NCBI GenBank assembly: GCA_049889415.1
Contig: JBMHDL010000008.1
Location: 27,488-91,487 of the forward strand
DNA length: 64,000 bases
Reading direction: 5' to 3'
Source of the DNA: JAYQKL01 sp049889415
GTDB lineage: Bacteria > Pseudomonadota > Alphaproteobacteria > RS24
Part shown: piece after piece, positions 42,189 to 50,487 of the stretch
How positions within the stretch are numbered: position 1 is the stretch's first letter
How the letters are laid out: each line of letters opens with the position of its first letter
Program-made: the position numbers and the translations under genes
Notes under the pieces: generated by a model
Database searches by the model: none
What the model was told of the DNA's origin: nothing
What the model saw: the letters and a program-made list of their open reading frames with translations, nothing else

Positions 42189-43325
42189 TTAACCGTAACT
42201 GATGGAAATTTCATCGCGCGCCGTTTTAGCCGTCTCAACATCAGGCGCGAACACAATCCCCATACGCCGGTTGGGATAAGCTGAGGGCTTGCCGAACAAC
42301 ATGGCTTGCACATCCGCCATTGCCTCTGCCTGCGCCATGCCATGCACCTGATAAGTGTCACTTTCCTGATCGGCATTGATGGTATGGCAAGCACCAGACC
42401 GCAATGCACGAATATCGTTGATCGGCAGGTGCAGAATGGCGCGTGCATGTAAATCAAATTCCGATAAATCCTGTGTGTATAAGGTCAGCAGGCCGGTGTC
42501 ATGCGGTCGCGGGCTCAATTCTGAAAAAATCACCTCGTTGCCGCGAATGAAAAATTCAACTCCGAACAAGCCAAAGCCGCCCAACTCATCCGTGATTTTC
42601 TTTGCCTGAGCTTGCGCCTCTGTCTCCAAAGCGCCCATATCGAAAGTGCCCTGTTCACTGATTTTAAAATCACCGCTGACCTGTTGGTGCCGCAAAACCG
42701 GACAAAAGATTGTTTCGATGTCTTTCTGCCGCACGGTGAGCAATGTGATTTCATAGTCAAAGTCAACAAACTCCTCAACAATCACTTTCGGGCGGTCGCC
42801 GCGCATATTCTCAACGGCATAATGCCAGGCCTGCTGAGCTGCATCCGTATCTTGAGCCGGCACAGTTGACTGCCCCTTCCCCGATGAACTCATCACCGGT
42901 TTCACGACAACCTGACTGCCCATATCGGCGCACAGATCGAGTGTTTGCTCAAGACTTTCAGCATAGCCATATCTAGCTGTCGGCAACCCGATTTCGGCGG
43001 CGCGGTCACGAATGCGATCGCGGTTCATGGTCAAGTCCACCGCCTTGGCGGAGGGCACAATGGTCCGCTCCGCTTCAATTTCAATCAGAACTTGCGTATT
43101 GATGGCTTCTATTTCCGGCACCACCAGATCCGGATCAAGCTGGTCAACATGCGCCCTTAGTTGAGCCGCATCCAGCATGTCAAACACCAATGCCGCATCA
43201 GCCACTTGCATGGCGGGGGCATTTTCGTATCGGTCGCAGGCCACGACCGTGCACCCTAATCTTTTCAGACTGATGGTCAGTTCCCGGCCCAATTCACCGG
43301 AACCCAGCAACATAATTGTTTTCAT
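42189..43325 (-). CDS. purT: Formate-dependent phosphoribosylglycinamide formyltransferase
   Basis: 378-residue ATP-grasp enzyme that formylates GAR in purine synthesis using formate and ATP, independent of folate. LLGSGELGRELTISLKRLG at the N-terminus, VVKPVMSSSGKGQS in the ATP-grasp core, EEFVDFDYEITLLTVR and SELSPRPHDTG are PurT hallmarks and distinguish it from PurK. It stands alone between the deoxysugar cluster and the tRNA gene, and its base composition matches the bulk of the window rather than the A+T-rich cluster. Confidence 0.96.
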   Translation of the reverse strand: MKTIMLLGSGELGRELTISLKRLGCTVVACDRYENAPAMQVADAALVFDMLDAAQLRAHVDQLDPDLVVPEIEAINTQVLIEIEAERTIVPSAKAVDLTMNRDRIRDRAAEIGLPTARYGYAESLEQTLDLCADMGSQVVVKPVMSSSGKGQSTVPAQDTDAAQQAWHYAVENMRGDRPKVIVEEFVDFDYEITLLTVRQKDIETIFCPVLRHQQVSGDFKISEQGTFDMGALETEAQAQAKKITDELGGFGLFGVEFFIRGNEVIFSELSPRPHDTGLLTLYTQDLSEFDLHARAILHLPINDIRALRSGACHTINADQESDTYQVHGMAQAEAMADVQAMLFGKPSAYPNRRMGIVFAPDVETAKTARDEISISYG

Positions 43326-43438
43326 AACTTCGCCTATCTCGATAATTCTAATTTAGAATTTCATGAGCGGAAAGGCCAGCGGGCACGCCAGATAATGCAC
43401 AAATAACGTTTATGGACTAGAGTTGTTTTTACATGAGA

Positions 43439-43515
43439 TGGTAGCGGAGGAGGGACTCGAACCCCCGACACGCGGATTATGATTCCGCTGCTCTAACCAG
43501 CTGAGCTACTCCGCC
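43439..43515 (-). tRNA. tRNA-Met (CAU)
   Basis: 77-nt tRNA on the minus strand with CCA encoded (43439-43441). Acceptor stem GGCGGAG pairs with CTCCGCT, the D arm contains AGCTCAGCTGGTTAGAGC, the anticodon arm GCGGA-ATCATAA-TCCGC gives anticodon CAU, and the T arm reads CGGGGGTTCGAGTCCCT. The sequence looks like elongator Met; a tRNA-Ile2 (modified CAU) is the alternative that sequence alone cannot fully exclude. The mismatched start of initiator tRNAs is not seen. Confidence 0.95.
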
Positions 43516-43684
43516 CCTGACAAACGCCGAGGCGTTCGGGTGAGTTGGATTTACCATATCCCGCCGATTTTGCAAATGTTTTGGCTGATAAAAACCGTGC
43601 TCAGGTCAAAATACGTCTACCCCCTACCCGACCGGTTGATTTGTGGTACACTGACTGCCTTGAAGATTAAAAAGGTCTGCACAG

Positions 43685-44713
43685 ATGCCGGACAGGTTAA
43701 AGGGCAAAAAAGTAACGGTCAAAAATGTCGCCGAGCGGGCCGGCGTCTCTTTAAAAACGGCCTCGCGTGTGTTTAATGACAGCCCGAATGTCCGCCCCGA
43801 GAAAAGACAGGCCGTGTTGCAAGCCGCCCAAGAACTCAACTTTCGGCCCAATCTCTCCGCCCGGCAATTGGCCAGCAACCGCTCATTTGTGCTTGTGCAT
43901 TTTTACGACAATGCCAACACGGATTATATTTCGACCATTTATCAAGGCATGCTGATGGCCTGTAATCGGCGCGGCTATTATGCCGTAGCTGAGCCCCTGC
44001 CCCCTGATATCCCTTATGCCGAGGGAATCCTCGCTTATGCCGCCAAATTCAGCATTGACGGCGTGGTGCTCTCACCGCCGGCCTGTGACGACCGCGAGTT
44101 ACTCAGTCAGCTCAGCGATCACGGCATTCATTACGTTCTGATTTCCCCGAACACCCCCGCCAAGGATGACCCGAGCGTCTATGTCAATGAACAGGCGGCC
44201 TCTGAAAGAATCACGGAACACCTGATACAACTTGGCCATGAAAGCATTGCCTATCTGGGTGGCCCACCCGAACATATGGCGGCCAAAAAACGTGAATCGG
44301 GTTATCGGGCTGCGTGTCATCGTCATTTGAACGGCGATGGCACCCTTACTATCGAGACTGGGGATTTTTCCATGCAGTCAGGCCATCAGGCCTATCAAAG
44401 GATTATCGACGCCGACCCAAAGACGACAGCGATATTCGCCGCCAATGATGAAATGGCATTCGGTCTGATTATGGCGGCGCTGAACAGCGGTCGCAAAGTA
44501 CCGGGGGATATTTCAATTGCCGGCTATGACAATTCACGCCTTGCGGCCGTCTTTTGGCCGAGTCTGACGACAGTTGCGCCACCGGTTATCCAGATGGCCG
44601 AGCACGCGACTGATTTGTTGATTGATGTTGCATCAGGCCAAGAAACCGCTGACAGGCATCGCGAATTCACTTCTGACCTGTATCTGCGCGACAGCAGCGC
44701 CCCTCCGGCCTAA
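43685..44713 (+). CDS. LacI-family transcriptional regulator of the Entner-Doudoroff genes
   Basis: 342-residue LacI/GalR repressor. The N-terminal helix-turn-helix reads VTVKNVAERAGVSLKTASRVFND, with the hinge helix RPNLSARQLASNRS, then a periplasmic-binding-like effector domain including GYDNSRLAAVFWPSLTTV. It sits 143 bases upstream of zwf, whose promoter has a CG-centred palindrome of LacI type, so it most likely represses zwf-pgl-edd-glk-eda and possibly the uptake genes. The inducer could be a sugar or a pathway intermediate such as KDPG or gluconate; the sequence does not say. Confidence 0.92.
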   Translation: MPDRLKGKKVTVKNVAERAGVSLKTASRVFNDSPNVRPEKRQAVLQAAQELNFRPNLSARQLASNRSFVLVHFYDNANTDYISTIYQGMLMACNRRGYYAVAEPLPPDIPYAEGILAYAAKFSIDGVVLSPPACDDRELLSQLSDHGIHYVLISPNTPAKDDPSVYVNEQAASERITEHLIQLGHESIAYLGGPPEHMAAKKRESGYRAACHRHLNGDGTLTIETGDFSMQSGHQAYQRIIDADPKTTAIFAANDEMAFGLIMAALNSGRKVPGDISIAGYDNSRLAAVFWPSLTTVAPPVIQMAEHATDLLIDVASGQETADRHREFTSDLYLRDSSAPPA

Positions 44714-44791
44714 AAAGTCGCACCGTTAACTCAATCACCTAATGCGCCCGGACTGACACGGGTTTTGGCGTAATCTAGTGCTTTGCAGAAA

Positions 44792-44831
44792 TTGACAACG
44801 CTGTCAATTATGCGTATGATATACGTATATC
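44792..44831 (+). promoter_or_regulatory. zwf promoter with overlapping LacI-type operator
   Basis: TTGACA at 44792-44797 and TATGAT at 44815-44820 are separated by exactly 17 bases, a near-perfect sigma-70 promoter. The -35 box is part of TTGACAACGCTGTCAA (44792-44807), a palindrome with central CG and half sites differing at one base, typical of LacI-family operators. A second perfect palindrome GATATACGTATATC (44818-44831) covers the -10 and start region. Repressor binding would block polymerase directly. The regulator gene ends 78 bases upstream. Confidence 0.85.
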
Positions 44832-44856
44832 GCCACACAAAAAGCGGGGTTTTGTT

Positions 44857-46326
44857 ATGGCCAAATTTGTTCCAGTCGAACCGTTCGACATTATTATTTT
44901 TGGTGTGACAGGCGACTTGTCGCAACTCAAATTGCTGCCGGCCCTCTACCACCGTTACCTTGACGGTCAGATTGACCAGACAAGCCGGATTATCGGGGTT
45001 TCTCGACAATCCATGGCGCAAGCGGATTTTCTGCAAATGGCGCACAAAGCCTGCGCCAAACAGAAGCAGGATATGATCCAGGAAAAATGGCACTCCTTCT
45101 CCCAAATGCTATCCTATATTGAAATGGACGCCACGCAGGACGGCGACGAATGGCAGACGTTGAAATCGCTGATTTCAACCGATGATCGGCCCTGCATTTT
45201 TTATCTGGCTGTCTCCCCGACCATTTATGTGCCAATTTGCCAAGCGATCAATTCCAGTGGTGTCAAAAAGCCGAATGCCCGTGTGGTGCTGGAAAAACCC
45301 ATCGGCACGGACCTGGCCAGCGCCATCAACATCAATCAGGGTGTTGGCGCGGTGTTTGACGAAAAAGACATTTTCCGCATGGATCATTATCTCGGTAAAG
45401 AAACGGTTCAGAACCTTTTGGTTCTGCGCTTTGCCAACACGATGTTTGAACCGCTTTGGTCCAATAACACAATCGATCATGTTCAGATCACCGTTTCGGA
45501 AACCCTCGGGGTCGACAATCGGCATGACTATTACGACAAATCGGGGGCCGTGCGCGATATTGTCCAGAATCATCTGCTGCAGTTATTGTGCCTGACAGCC
45601 ATGGAGCCGCCATTGTCCCTCGATGCAGATGATGTTCGCGAAGAGAAAATCAAGATCCTGCGCGCCTTGAAGGGCTTCACCCCGAAATCAGCGCTTAAAA
45701 ACACCGTCCGCGGACAATATACCGCAGGTCATATCGATAATCAGCCAGTCGCCGGCTACAAGGAAATGCTGCCAGACTCTCTGCGGGACAGCTCGACGGA
45801 AACTTTTGTCGCCATCAAGACGGAAATCGAAAATTGGCGCTGGTCAGGCGTGCCGTTTTACCTGCGCACCGGCAAACGTATGGCGAAGCGATGTTCAGAA
45901 ATCGTGGTCCAATTTAAACCCTTGCCGCATAATGTTTTCGGCGACGGAAATCAGGCGGCCAACCGTCTGGTGATCCGCCTCCAGCCGGATGAGGGCATGC
46001 GTCTTTACATGCAGATCAAACAACCAGGACCGGGTGGGCTGGAACTGCAGTCCCTGCCTTTGGACCTCTCCTATGCAGAAAGTTTTTCCGCCATCCGCTA
46101 TCCCGACGCTTATGAACGCCTGCTGATGGACGTTGTGCGCGGTAACCTGTCTCTGTTCATGGGGCATAATGAGGTCGAGGCAGCCTGGGCATGGACCGAT
46201 AATCTACTGCAATCATGGGAACAAGGCGACCAGCCGGTAGAAACCTACCCGGCCGGCTCGAACGGGCCGCTCAAGGCCGCCATGTTGCTGGACCGCGATG
46301 AGCGGGAATGGTGGGATGAGGCATAA
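44857..46326 (+). CDS. zwf: Glucose-6-phosphate 1-dehydrogenase
   Basis: 489-residue enzyme oxidising glucose-6-phosphate to 6-phosphogluconolactone. FGVTGDLSQLKLLPALYH is the dinucleotide loop (GxxGDL form, as in G6PD), VVLEKPIG follows, and FRMDHYLGKETVQN contains the substrate-binding lysine and catalytic region. AGCGGGG lies before the ATG. First gene of the five-gene Entner-Doudoroff operon, driven by the promoter at 44792. The pgl start is one base past its stop. Confidence 0.96.
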   Translation: MAKFVPVEPFDIIIFGVTGDLSQLKLLPALYHRYLDGQIDQTSRIIGVSRQSMAQADFLQMAHKACAKQKQDMIQEKWHSFSQMLSYIEMDATQDGDEWQTLKSLISTDDRPCIFYLAVSPTIYVPICQAINSSGVKKPNARVVLEKPIGTDLASAININQGVGAVFDEKDIFRMDHYLGKETVQNLLVLRFANTMFEPLWSNNTIDHVQITVSETLGVDNRHDYYDKSGAVRDIVQNHLLQLLCLTAMEPPLSLDADDVREEKIKILRALKGFTPKSALKNTVRGQYTAGHIDNQPVAGYKEMLPDSLRDSSTETFVAIKTEIENWRWSGVPFYLRTGKRMAKRCSEIVVQFKPLPHNVFGDGNQAANRLVIRLQPDEGMRLYMQIKQPGPGGLELQSLPLDLSYAESFSAIRYPDAYERLLMDVVRGNLSLFMGHNEVEAAWAWTDNLLQSWEQGDQPVETYPAGSNGPLKAAMLLDRDEREWWDEA

Positions 46327-46327
46327 A

Positions 46328-47035
46328 ATGCTAACACGCTCAAAAACACCGGAAAATCTCTTCTTCACATCTCGGGCAAAAGCCGCGGATGCAGCTGCCA
46401 ACGCAATTGCGGCGGCAGTAGAGAAACAACCTTGCACATTATTTTTGTCCGGCGGAAGCACGCCCGGGCCCGTTTATGAAAACCTGTCCCATACCTGCTT
46501 GGACTGGAGACGTGTAAATGTCGCCCCGGTTGACGAACGCTGGGTAGATGAAAATGACTCCGGCTCCAACGCCCGGCTCATTAAAGGGACGCTGATACAA
46601 AACCAAGCAGCCTCAGCTCCTTTCACCCCGATGAAGTCGCCGCATGCAAATCCTGAAACCGGATGGGGCTCGGTTGAGATGGCCTATCAACAATTGCCGG
46701 CACCCTATTATGTCGTTCTGGGCATGGGGGAAGACGGGCATGTCGCCTCCTGGTTTGCCTCGGCGCCCGAATATGGGTCACTGATGCAGTCAAAAGGGCG
46801 GCAGCTTGTTGCCCCGGTCAATCCGGTGCGGTCTGACATTACCGGCGATTACACCTCGCGCATGACCATAACCCCGGCTGTGCTGAGAAGTTGCACCAAG
46901 GCCTTTTTGCTGATCAACGGCGTCACCAAAATCAGACTTTTGCAAAAATGGCTTAAAAATGACAATCCACCTCTTCCCATTCATCATGCACTTGATAGCC
47001 TGGGTTCGAGATTAACGATTTTCACCTGCGAGTAA
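46328..47035 (+). CDS. pgl: 6-phosphogluconolactonase
   Basis: 235-residue DevB-type lactonase hydrolysing 6-phosphogluconolactone. LFLSGGSTPGPVYENLS is the phosphate-binding segment, VNVAPVDERWV the active-site strand and VVLGMGEDGHVASWF the conserved catalytic loop; SRMTITPAVL follows. The ATG at 46328 begins one base after the zwf stop and has TGAGG upstream; a longer frame inside zwf is rejected. Part of the zwf-pgl-edd-glk-eda unit. Confidence 0.93.
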   Translation: MLTRSKTPENLFFTSRAKAADAAANAIAAAVEKQPCTLFLSGGSTPGPVYENLSHTCLDWRRVNVAPVDERWVDENDSGSNARLIKGTLIQNQAASAPFTPMKSPHANPETGWGSVEMAYQQLPAPYYVVLGMGEDGHVASWFASAPEYGSLMQSKGRQLVAPVNPVRSDITGDYTSRMTITPAVLRSCTKAFLLINGVTKIRLLQKWLKNDNPPLPIHHALDSLGSRLTIFTCE

Positions 47036-47039
47036 CATC

Positions 47040-48851
47040 ATGCACAAAACCGTTAAAGCCGTCACCGAGAGAATTGTTGCCCGCTCCAAGGCCAGCCGGA
47101 CAGCCTATCTCGCACTTATGCAACAAGGTCGGTCTGAATTTGACCGGCGCGCCATTTCCGCCGGTAATACGGCACACGCCATTGCCGCCTGCCCGTTGGA
47201 GGATAAAAAAGCCATGATTGGCGGAAACTGGCCCAATCTTGCCATTGTCACCGCTTATAATGACATGCTGTCCGCCCATCAGCCTTATGAACATTATCCG
47301 CAAAAAATCAAAACCTTTGCCCGACAACATGGAGCCACGGCTCAGGTGGCCGGTGGTGTTCCGGCAATGTGTGATGGGGTCACGCAGGGACAGCCAGGTA
47401 TGGAGTTATCACTGTTATCCCGCGATGTCATCGCCCTGTCCACGGCGATTTCACTGTCGCATAACACTTTTGACGCGGCACTGTATCTGGGAATTTGTGA
47501 CAAAATCGTTCCGGGGCTGTTGATCGGCGCATTGCAGTTCGCCTACATGCCGGCTGCGTTTGTGCCGTCCGGCCCAATGCCAAGTGGCCTGCCCAATGCG
47601 GAAAAAAGCCGGGTTAGAAAAGCCTATGCGCGCGGCGAGGCGACCCGCGAAGAATTGCTCGATGCGGAAATGAAAAGCTACCACAGTGCCGGCACCTGCA
47701 CATTTTACGGCACCGCCAATTCCAATCAAATGCTGATGGAAATGATGGGGCTGCATGTCCCCGGTGCGGCGTTTGTCCCCCCGGACACACCCTTGCGCGA
47801 CGCCCTCACAGATGAGGCCGTGCGACTAACAGCAGCCAATGCCAGGACAGACAGCCTGAAGCCGCTTTATGAAGTCGTTGATGAAAAAGCCATTGTCAAC
47901 GCCATGGTCGGCTTGCTCGCCACAGGAGGCTCAACCAATCATTCGCTGCATCTGCCGGCCATAGCTCAAGCCGCCGGCATCCTTATCAATTGGGATGATT
48001 TTGACGAACTGTCCAATGTTGTTCCGTTACTGGCACGGGTTTATCCCAATGGTGAAGCTGACATCAACCATTTCCATGCCGCTGGCGGCATCGGATTTAT
48101 CATTAAAACCCTCCTGGAGGGCGGTTATCTGCATGCTGATGTTCACACCATTGCCGGCAACAGTCTCGCTGACTACGCCAAGGAGCCGAAACTGGTTGAT
48201 GCAGAACTTGTCTGGGAGGAAAGCCCTTCCATATCCTCCAATTTGAATATTCTGCGCGACACCAAAGCCCCTTTCAGCGCCAATGGCGGACTGCGGACAG
48301 CTACCGGCAATTTGGGCCGCGGTGTGATCAAGACCTCAGCCGTCGCGCAGGAACATTTTCATATCAAGGCCCCGGCCAGGGTCTTCATGGACCAGAATGA
48401 AGTCATGATGGCTTTTGAGGCGGGTGAACTCAATCAGGATGTCGTGGTTGTTCTGCGCTATCAGGGGCCGAAATCAAACGGCATGCCGGAATTGCACAAG
48501 CTGACACCAGCGCTCAGTTCCCTGCTTGAGCAAGGATATAAGGTCGCTTTGGTCACAGACGGCCGGATGTCCGGGGCATCAGGTACCGTGCCGGCAGCCA
48601 TCCAGATGACTCCGGAGGCGCTGGAGGGTGGCCCGCTGGCAAAAATCTTGGACGGGGACCTCATTGACCTAGATTGTACCACCGGCACCTTAAACATCCG
48701 CACAGAAGGTTTTGAAACACGGGCAACACCACCGCCATCAGGGTATAACAGGCTGTCCCTGACGCTGGGACGGAATCTTTTTGGCCAGATGCGCCAACAG
48801 GCTGCATCGGCTGAAGCCGGTGGGTCGGTGTTCATGTTCGGGGAGGACTGA
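47040..48851 (+). CDS. edd: 6-phosphogluconate dehydratase
   Basis: 603-residue [4Fe-4S] dehydratase of the IlvD/Edd family producing KDPG, the committed Entner-Doudoroff step. AGGVPAMCDGVTQGQPGMELSL gives one cluster cysteine, LYLGICDKIVPGLL another, and HSAGTCTFYGTANSNQMLMEMMG the third; the total length fits Edd rather than IlvD. VTDGRMSGASGTVPAA near the C-terminus is a further hallmark. It starts four bases after pgl and is followed one base later by glk. Confidence 0.96.
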   Translation: MHKTVKAVTERIVARSKASRTAYLALMQQGRSEFDRRAISAGNTAHAIAACPLEDKKAMIGGNWPNLAIVTAYNDMLSAHQPYEHYPQKIKTFARQHGATAQVAGGVPAMCDGVTQGQPGMELSLLSRDVIALSTAISLSHNTFDAALYLGICDKIVPGLLIGALQFAYMPAAFVPSGPMPSGLPNAEKSRVRKAYARGEATREELLDAEMKSYHSAGTCTFYGTANSNQMLMEMMGLHVPGAAFVPPDTPLRDALTDEAVRLTAANARTDSLKPLYEVVDEKAIVNAMVGLLATGGSTNHSLHLPAIAQAAGILINWDDFDELSNVVPLLARVYPNGEADINHFHAAGGIGFIIKTLLEGGYLHADVHTIAGNSLADYAKEPKLVDAELVWEESPSISSNLNILRDTKAPFSANGGLRTATGNLGRGVIKTSAVAQEHFHIKAPARVFMDQNEVMMAFEAGELNQDVVVVLRYQGPKSNGMPELHKLTPALSSLLEQGYKVALVTDGRMSGASGTVPAAIQMTPEALEGGPLAKILDGDLIDLDCTTGTLNIRTEGFETRATPPPSGYNRLSLTLGRNLFGQMRQQAASAEAGGSVFMFGED

Positions 48852-48852
48852 A

Positions 48853-49809
48853 ATGATACTTGTCGGAGACATTGGCGGCACCAACGCCCGCTTTGCCATT
48901 GCCATAGAAGCAGCCGGAAAAAAAATCGTCATCAGCGATTATGAGAAATTTAAATCCCGGGATTTTCCGGATTTTTCGGATTTGGTTCAGAGTTTCATAG
49001 ACAGCATTGACCACAAGCCCGGAAAAGCAATTTTGGCGGTTGCCGGTCCGGTCAACAGCGGCAAGGTCGGCTTCACTAATCAACAGTGGCAAATAGACAG
49101 CACAACACTTGAGCAGAAATGCAAAATCCCGTCAGTCAAATTGATTAATGATTTCGAAGCCATGGCCCGGTCCGTTCCGGAAATCAGCCCGGACAACTTC
49201 ATTGAAATCAATCCCGGTACTGCCGTTGCTGATGCGCCGATGTTGGTTGCCGGGCCCGGCACAGGCTTCGGCGCCTGCACATTGGTCAGCCAAAACGGCA
49301 AATGGACCCCGTTGTCTTCCGAAGGCGGCCACAGCTTATATGCGCCGCAAAATGATCTGGAGAAGGACATAGTGTCCATTCTCGGCCGCAACGGAGAGCG
49401 TGTCTCAATCGAACGCATCTGTGCCGGAAAAGGTTTAAGTGATTTGACCAAAGCCGTATGTGAACTGCAGGGATATGATTATGTTGATCTCAGCCCACAT
49501 GAAATGGTGGAGCGCTCATGCGCCGGAGAAGAACCGTTCAATACCGTTTCCAGAGTGCGGGCCAACGCCATTATGAACGGCCTGGCGAATATGGCGCTTG
49601 TCACCGGTGCCAGAGGCGGAGTTGTAATCGCCGGTGGTGTTGCCAAACACCTCGTCAATTTCCTGACAACAGAAGAGGCATTGACAAATTTTACAACCGT
49701 CTGGGCAGATAATGACTACCTTAAGACCATTCCCATCAGGCTTTTGATTGACGGCACTGCGCCCTTGGTTGGTGCTGCGGCCTATGGATTTTTTGATCAG
49801 GAAAATTGA
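48853..49809 (+). CDS. glk: Glucokinase
   Basis: 318-residue Glk-type kinase phosphorylating intracellular glucose with ATP. VGDIGGTNARFAIA is the phosphate loop at the N-terminus, LINDFEAMA contains the catalytic aspartate, GPGTGFGAC the adenosine loop, and EGGHSLYAP the glucose-binding glutamate and histidine. The ATG at 48853 follows GGGGAGGA and begins one base after the edd stop; the longer frame inside edd is rejected. A glucokinase here fits non-PTS glucose uptake by the SSS symporter downstream. Confidence 0.95.
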   Translation: MILVGDIGGTNARFAIAIEAAGKKIVISDYEKFKSRDFPDFSDLVQSFIDSIDHKPGKAILAVAGPVNSGKVGFTNQQWQIDSTTLEQKCKIPSVKLINDFEAMARSVPEISPDNFIEINPGTAVADAPMLVAGPGTGFGACTLVSQNGKWTPLSSEGGHSLYAPQNDLEKDIVSILGRNGERVSIERICAGKGLSDLTKAVCELQGYDYVDLSPHEMVERSCAGEEPFNTVSRVRANAIMNGLANMALVTGARGGVVIAGGVAKHLVNFLTTEEALTNFTTVWADNDYLKTIPIRLLIDGTAPLVGAAAYGFFDQEN

Positions 49810-49810
49810 T

Positions 49811-50440
49811 ATGAGTGCCTATGCAAAGCTGTTTGCCGCAACCGCCCCGACCCGACTGGTGCCGGTGATTGTGATTGAAACGCCCGAGCAAGCCCTGCCT
49901 ATGGCGAAAGCCTTCACCCGGGCCGGTGTAACGGTTCTGGAAATCACCTTCCGCACCGCTTATGGCGCAGAGGCCATCAAAACCATCAAGCAGGCTTTTC
50001 CTGAAATGACAATCGGCGCCGGTACCGTTTTGTCCAGCACCCATATCCAGCAGGCTCTTGACGCCGGCAGCGATTTCATCGTCTCACCGGGCACTACGCC
50101 AGGCCTGCTCAAAGAACTTGCTGAACTCGACACAGCCGTTTTTCCCGGTGTCGCGACCGTCAGCGAAGCCATGACAGCATATGAATACGGGTTTTCCCAT
50201 CAGAAATTTTTCCCGGCCGAAGCCGCCGGCGGTGTTGCCACCCTGAAAAGTCTGCATGCCCCGCTGCCTGATTTGACCTTTATGCCGACCGGTGGCATCA
50301 CCCGCGAAAACGCACGCTCCTATCTGGCTCTTGAGAATGTCGCCTGCATTGGCGGCTCGTGGATGATAGACAAAGCCGCGATTGCAGCTGGAGACTGGGA
50401 GCGGTTTGAGGCGGAAATCAAAAAGCGCACCGCCATGTGA
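49811..50440 (+). CDS. eda: KDPG aldolase (2-dehydro-3-deoxyphosphogluconate aldolase)
   Basis: 209-residue class I aldolase splitting KDPG into pyruvate and glyceraldehyde-3-phosphate. LEITFRT carries the catalytic glutamate, GAGTVLSSTHIQQALDAG the middle strand, and QKFFPAEAAGG the Schiff-base lysine; MPTGGITREN is the phosphate site. It starts one base after the glk stop and ends the operon. The next gene is convergent, 47 bases away, with no clear terminator between them. Confidence 0.95.
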   Translation: MSAYAKLFAATAPTRLVPVIVIETPEQALPMAKAFTRAGVTVLEITFRTAYGAEAIKTIKQAFPEMTIGAGTVLSSTHIQQALDAGSDFIVSPGTTPGLLKELAELDTAVFPGVATVSEAMTAYEYGFSHQKFFPAEAAGGVATLKSLHAPLPDLTFMPTGGITRENARSYLALENVACIGGSWMIDKAAIAAGDWERFEAEIKKRTAM

Positions 50441-50487
50441 GCGATGCGCTTTGTGAATTGGTTCACCAGGGAAACGCCCCTAACTCA

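Noticed and set aside
43439..43515. tRNA-Met as an integration site for the A+T-rich sugar cluster
   Set aside because: No integrase and no repeat of the tRNA 3' end near 34.9 kb or 42 kb; purT separates the tRNA from the block.
43523..43536. AACGCC-GA-GGCGTT inverted repeat next to the tRNA gene
   Set aside because: Two-base loop and no T tract on either strand, so not a credible terminator.
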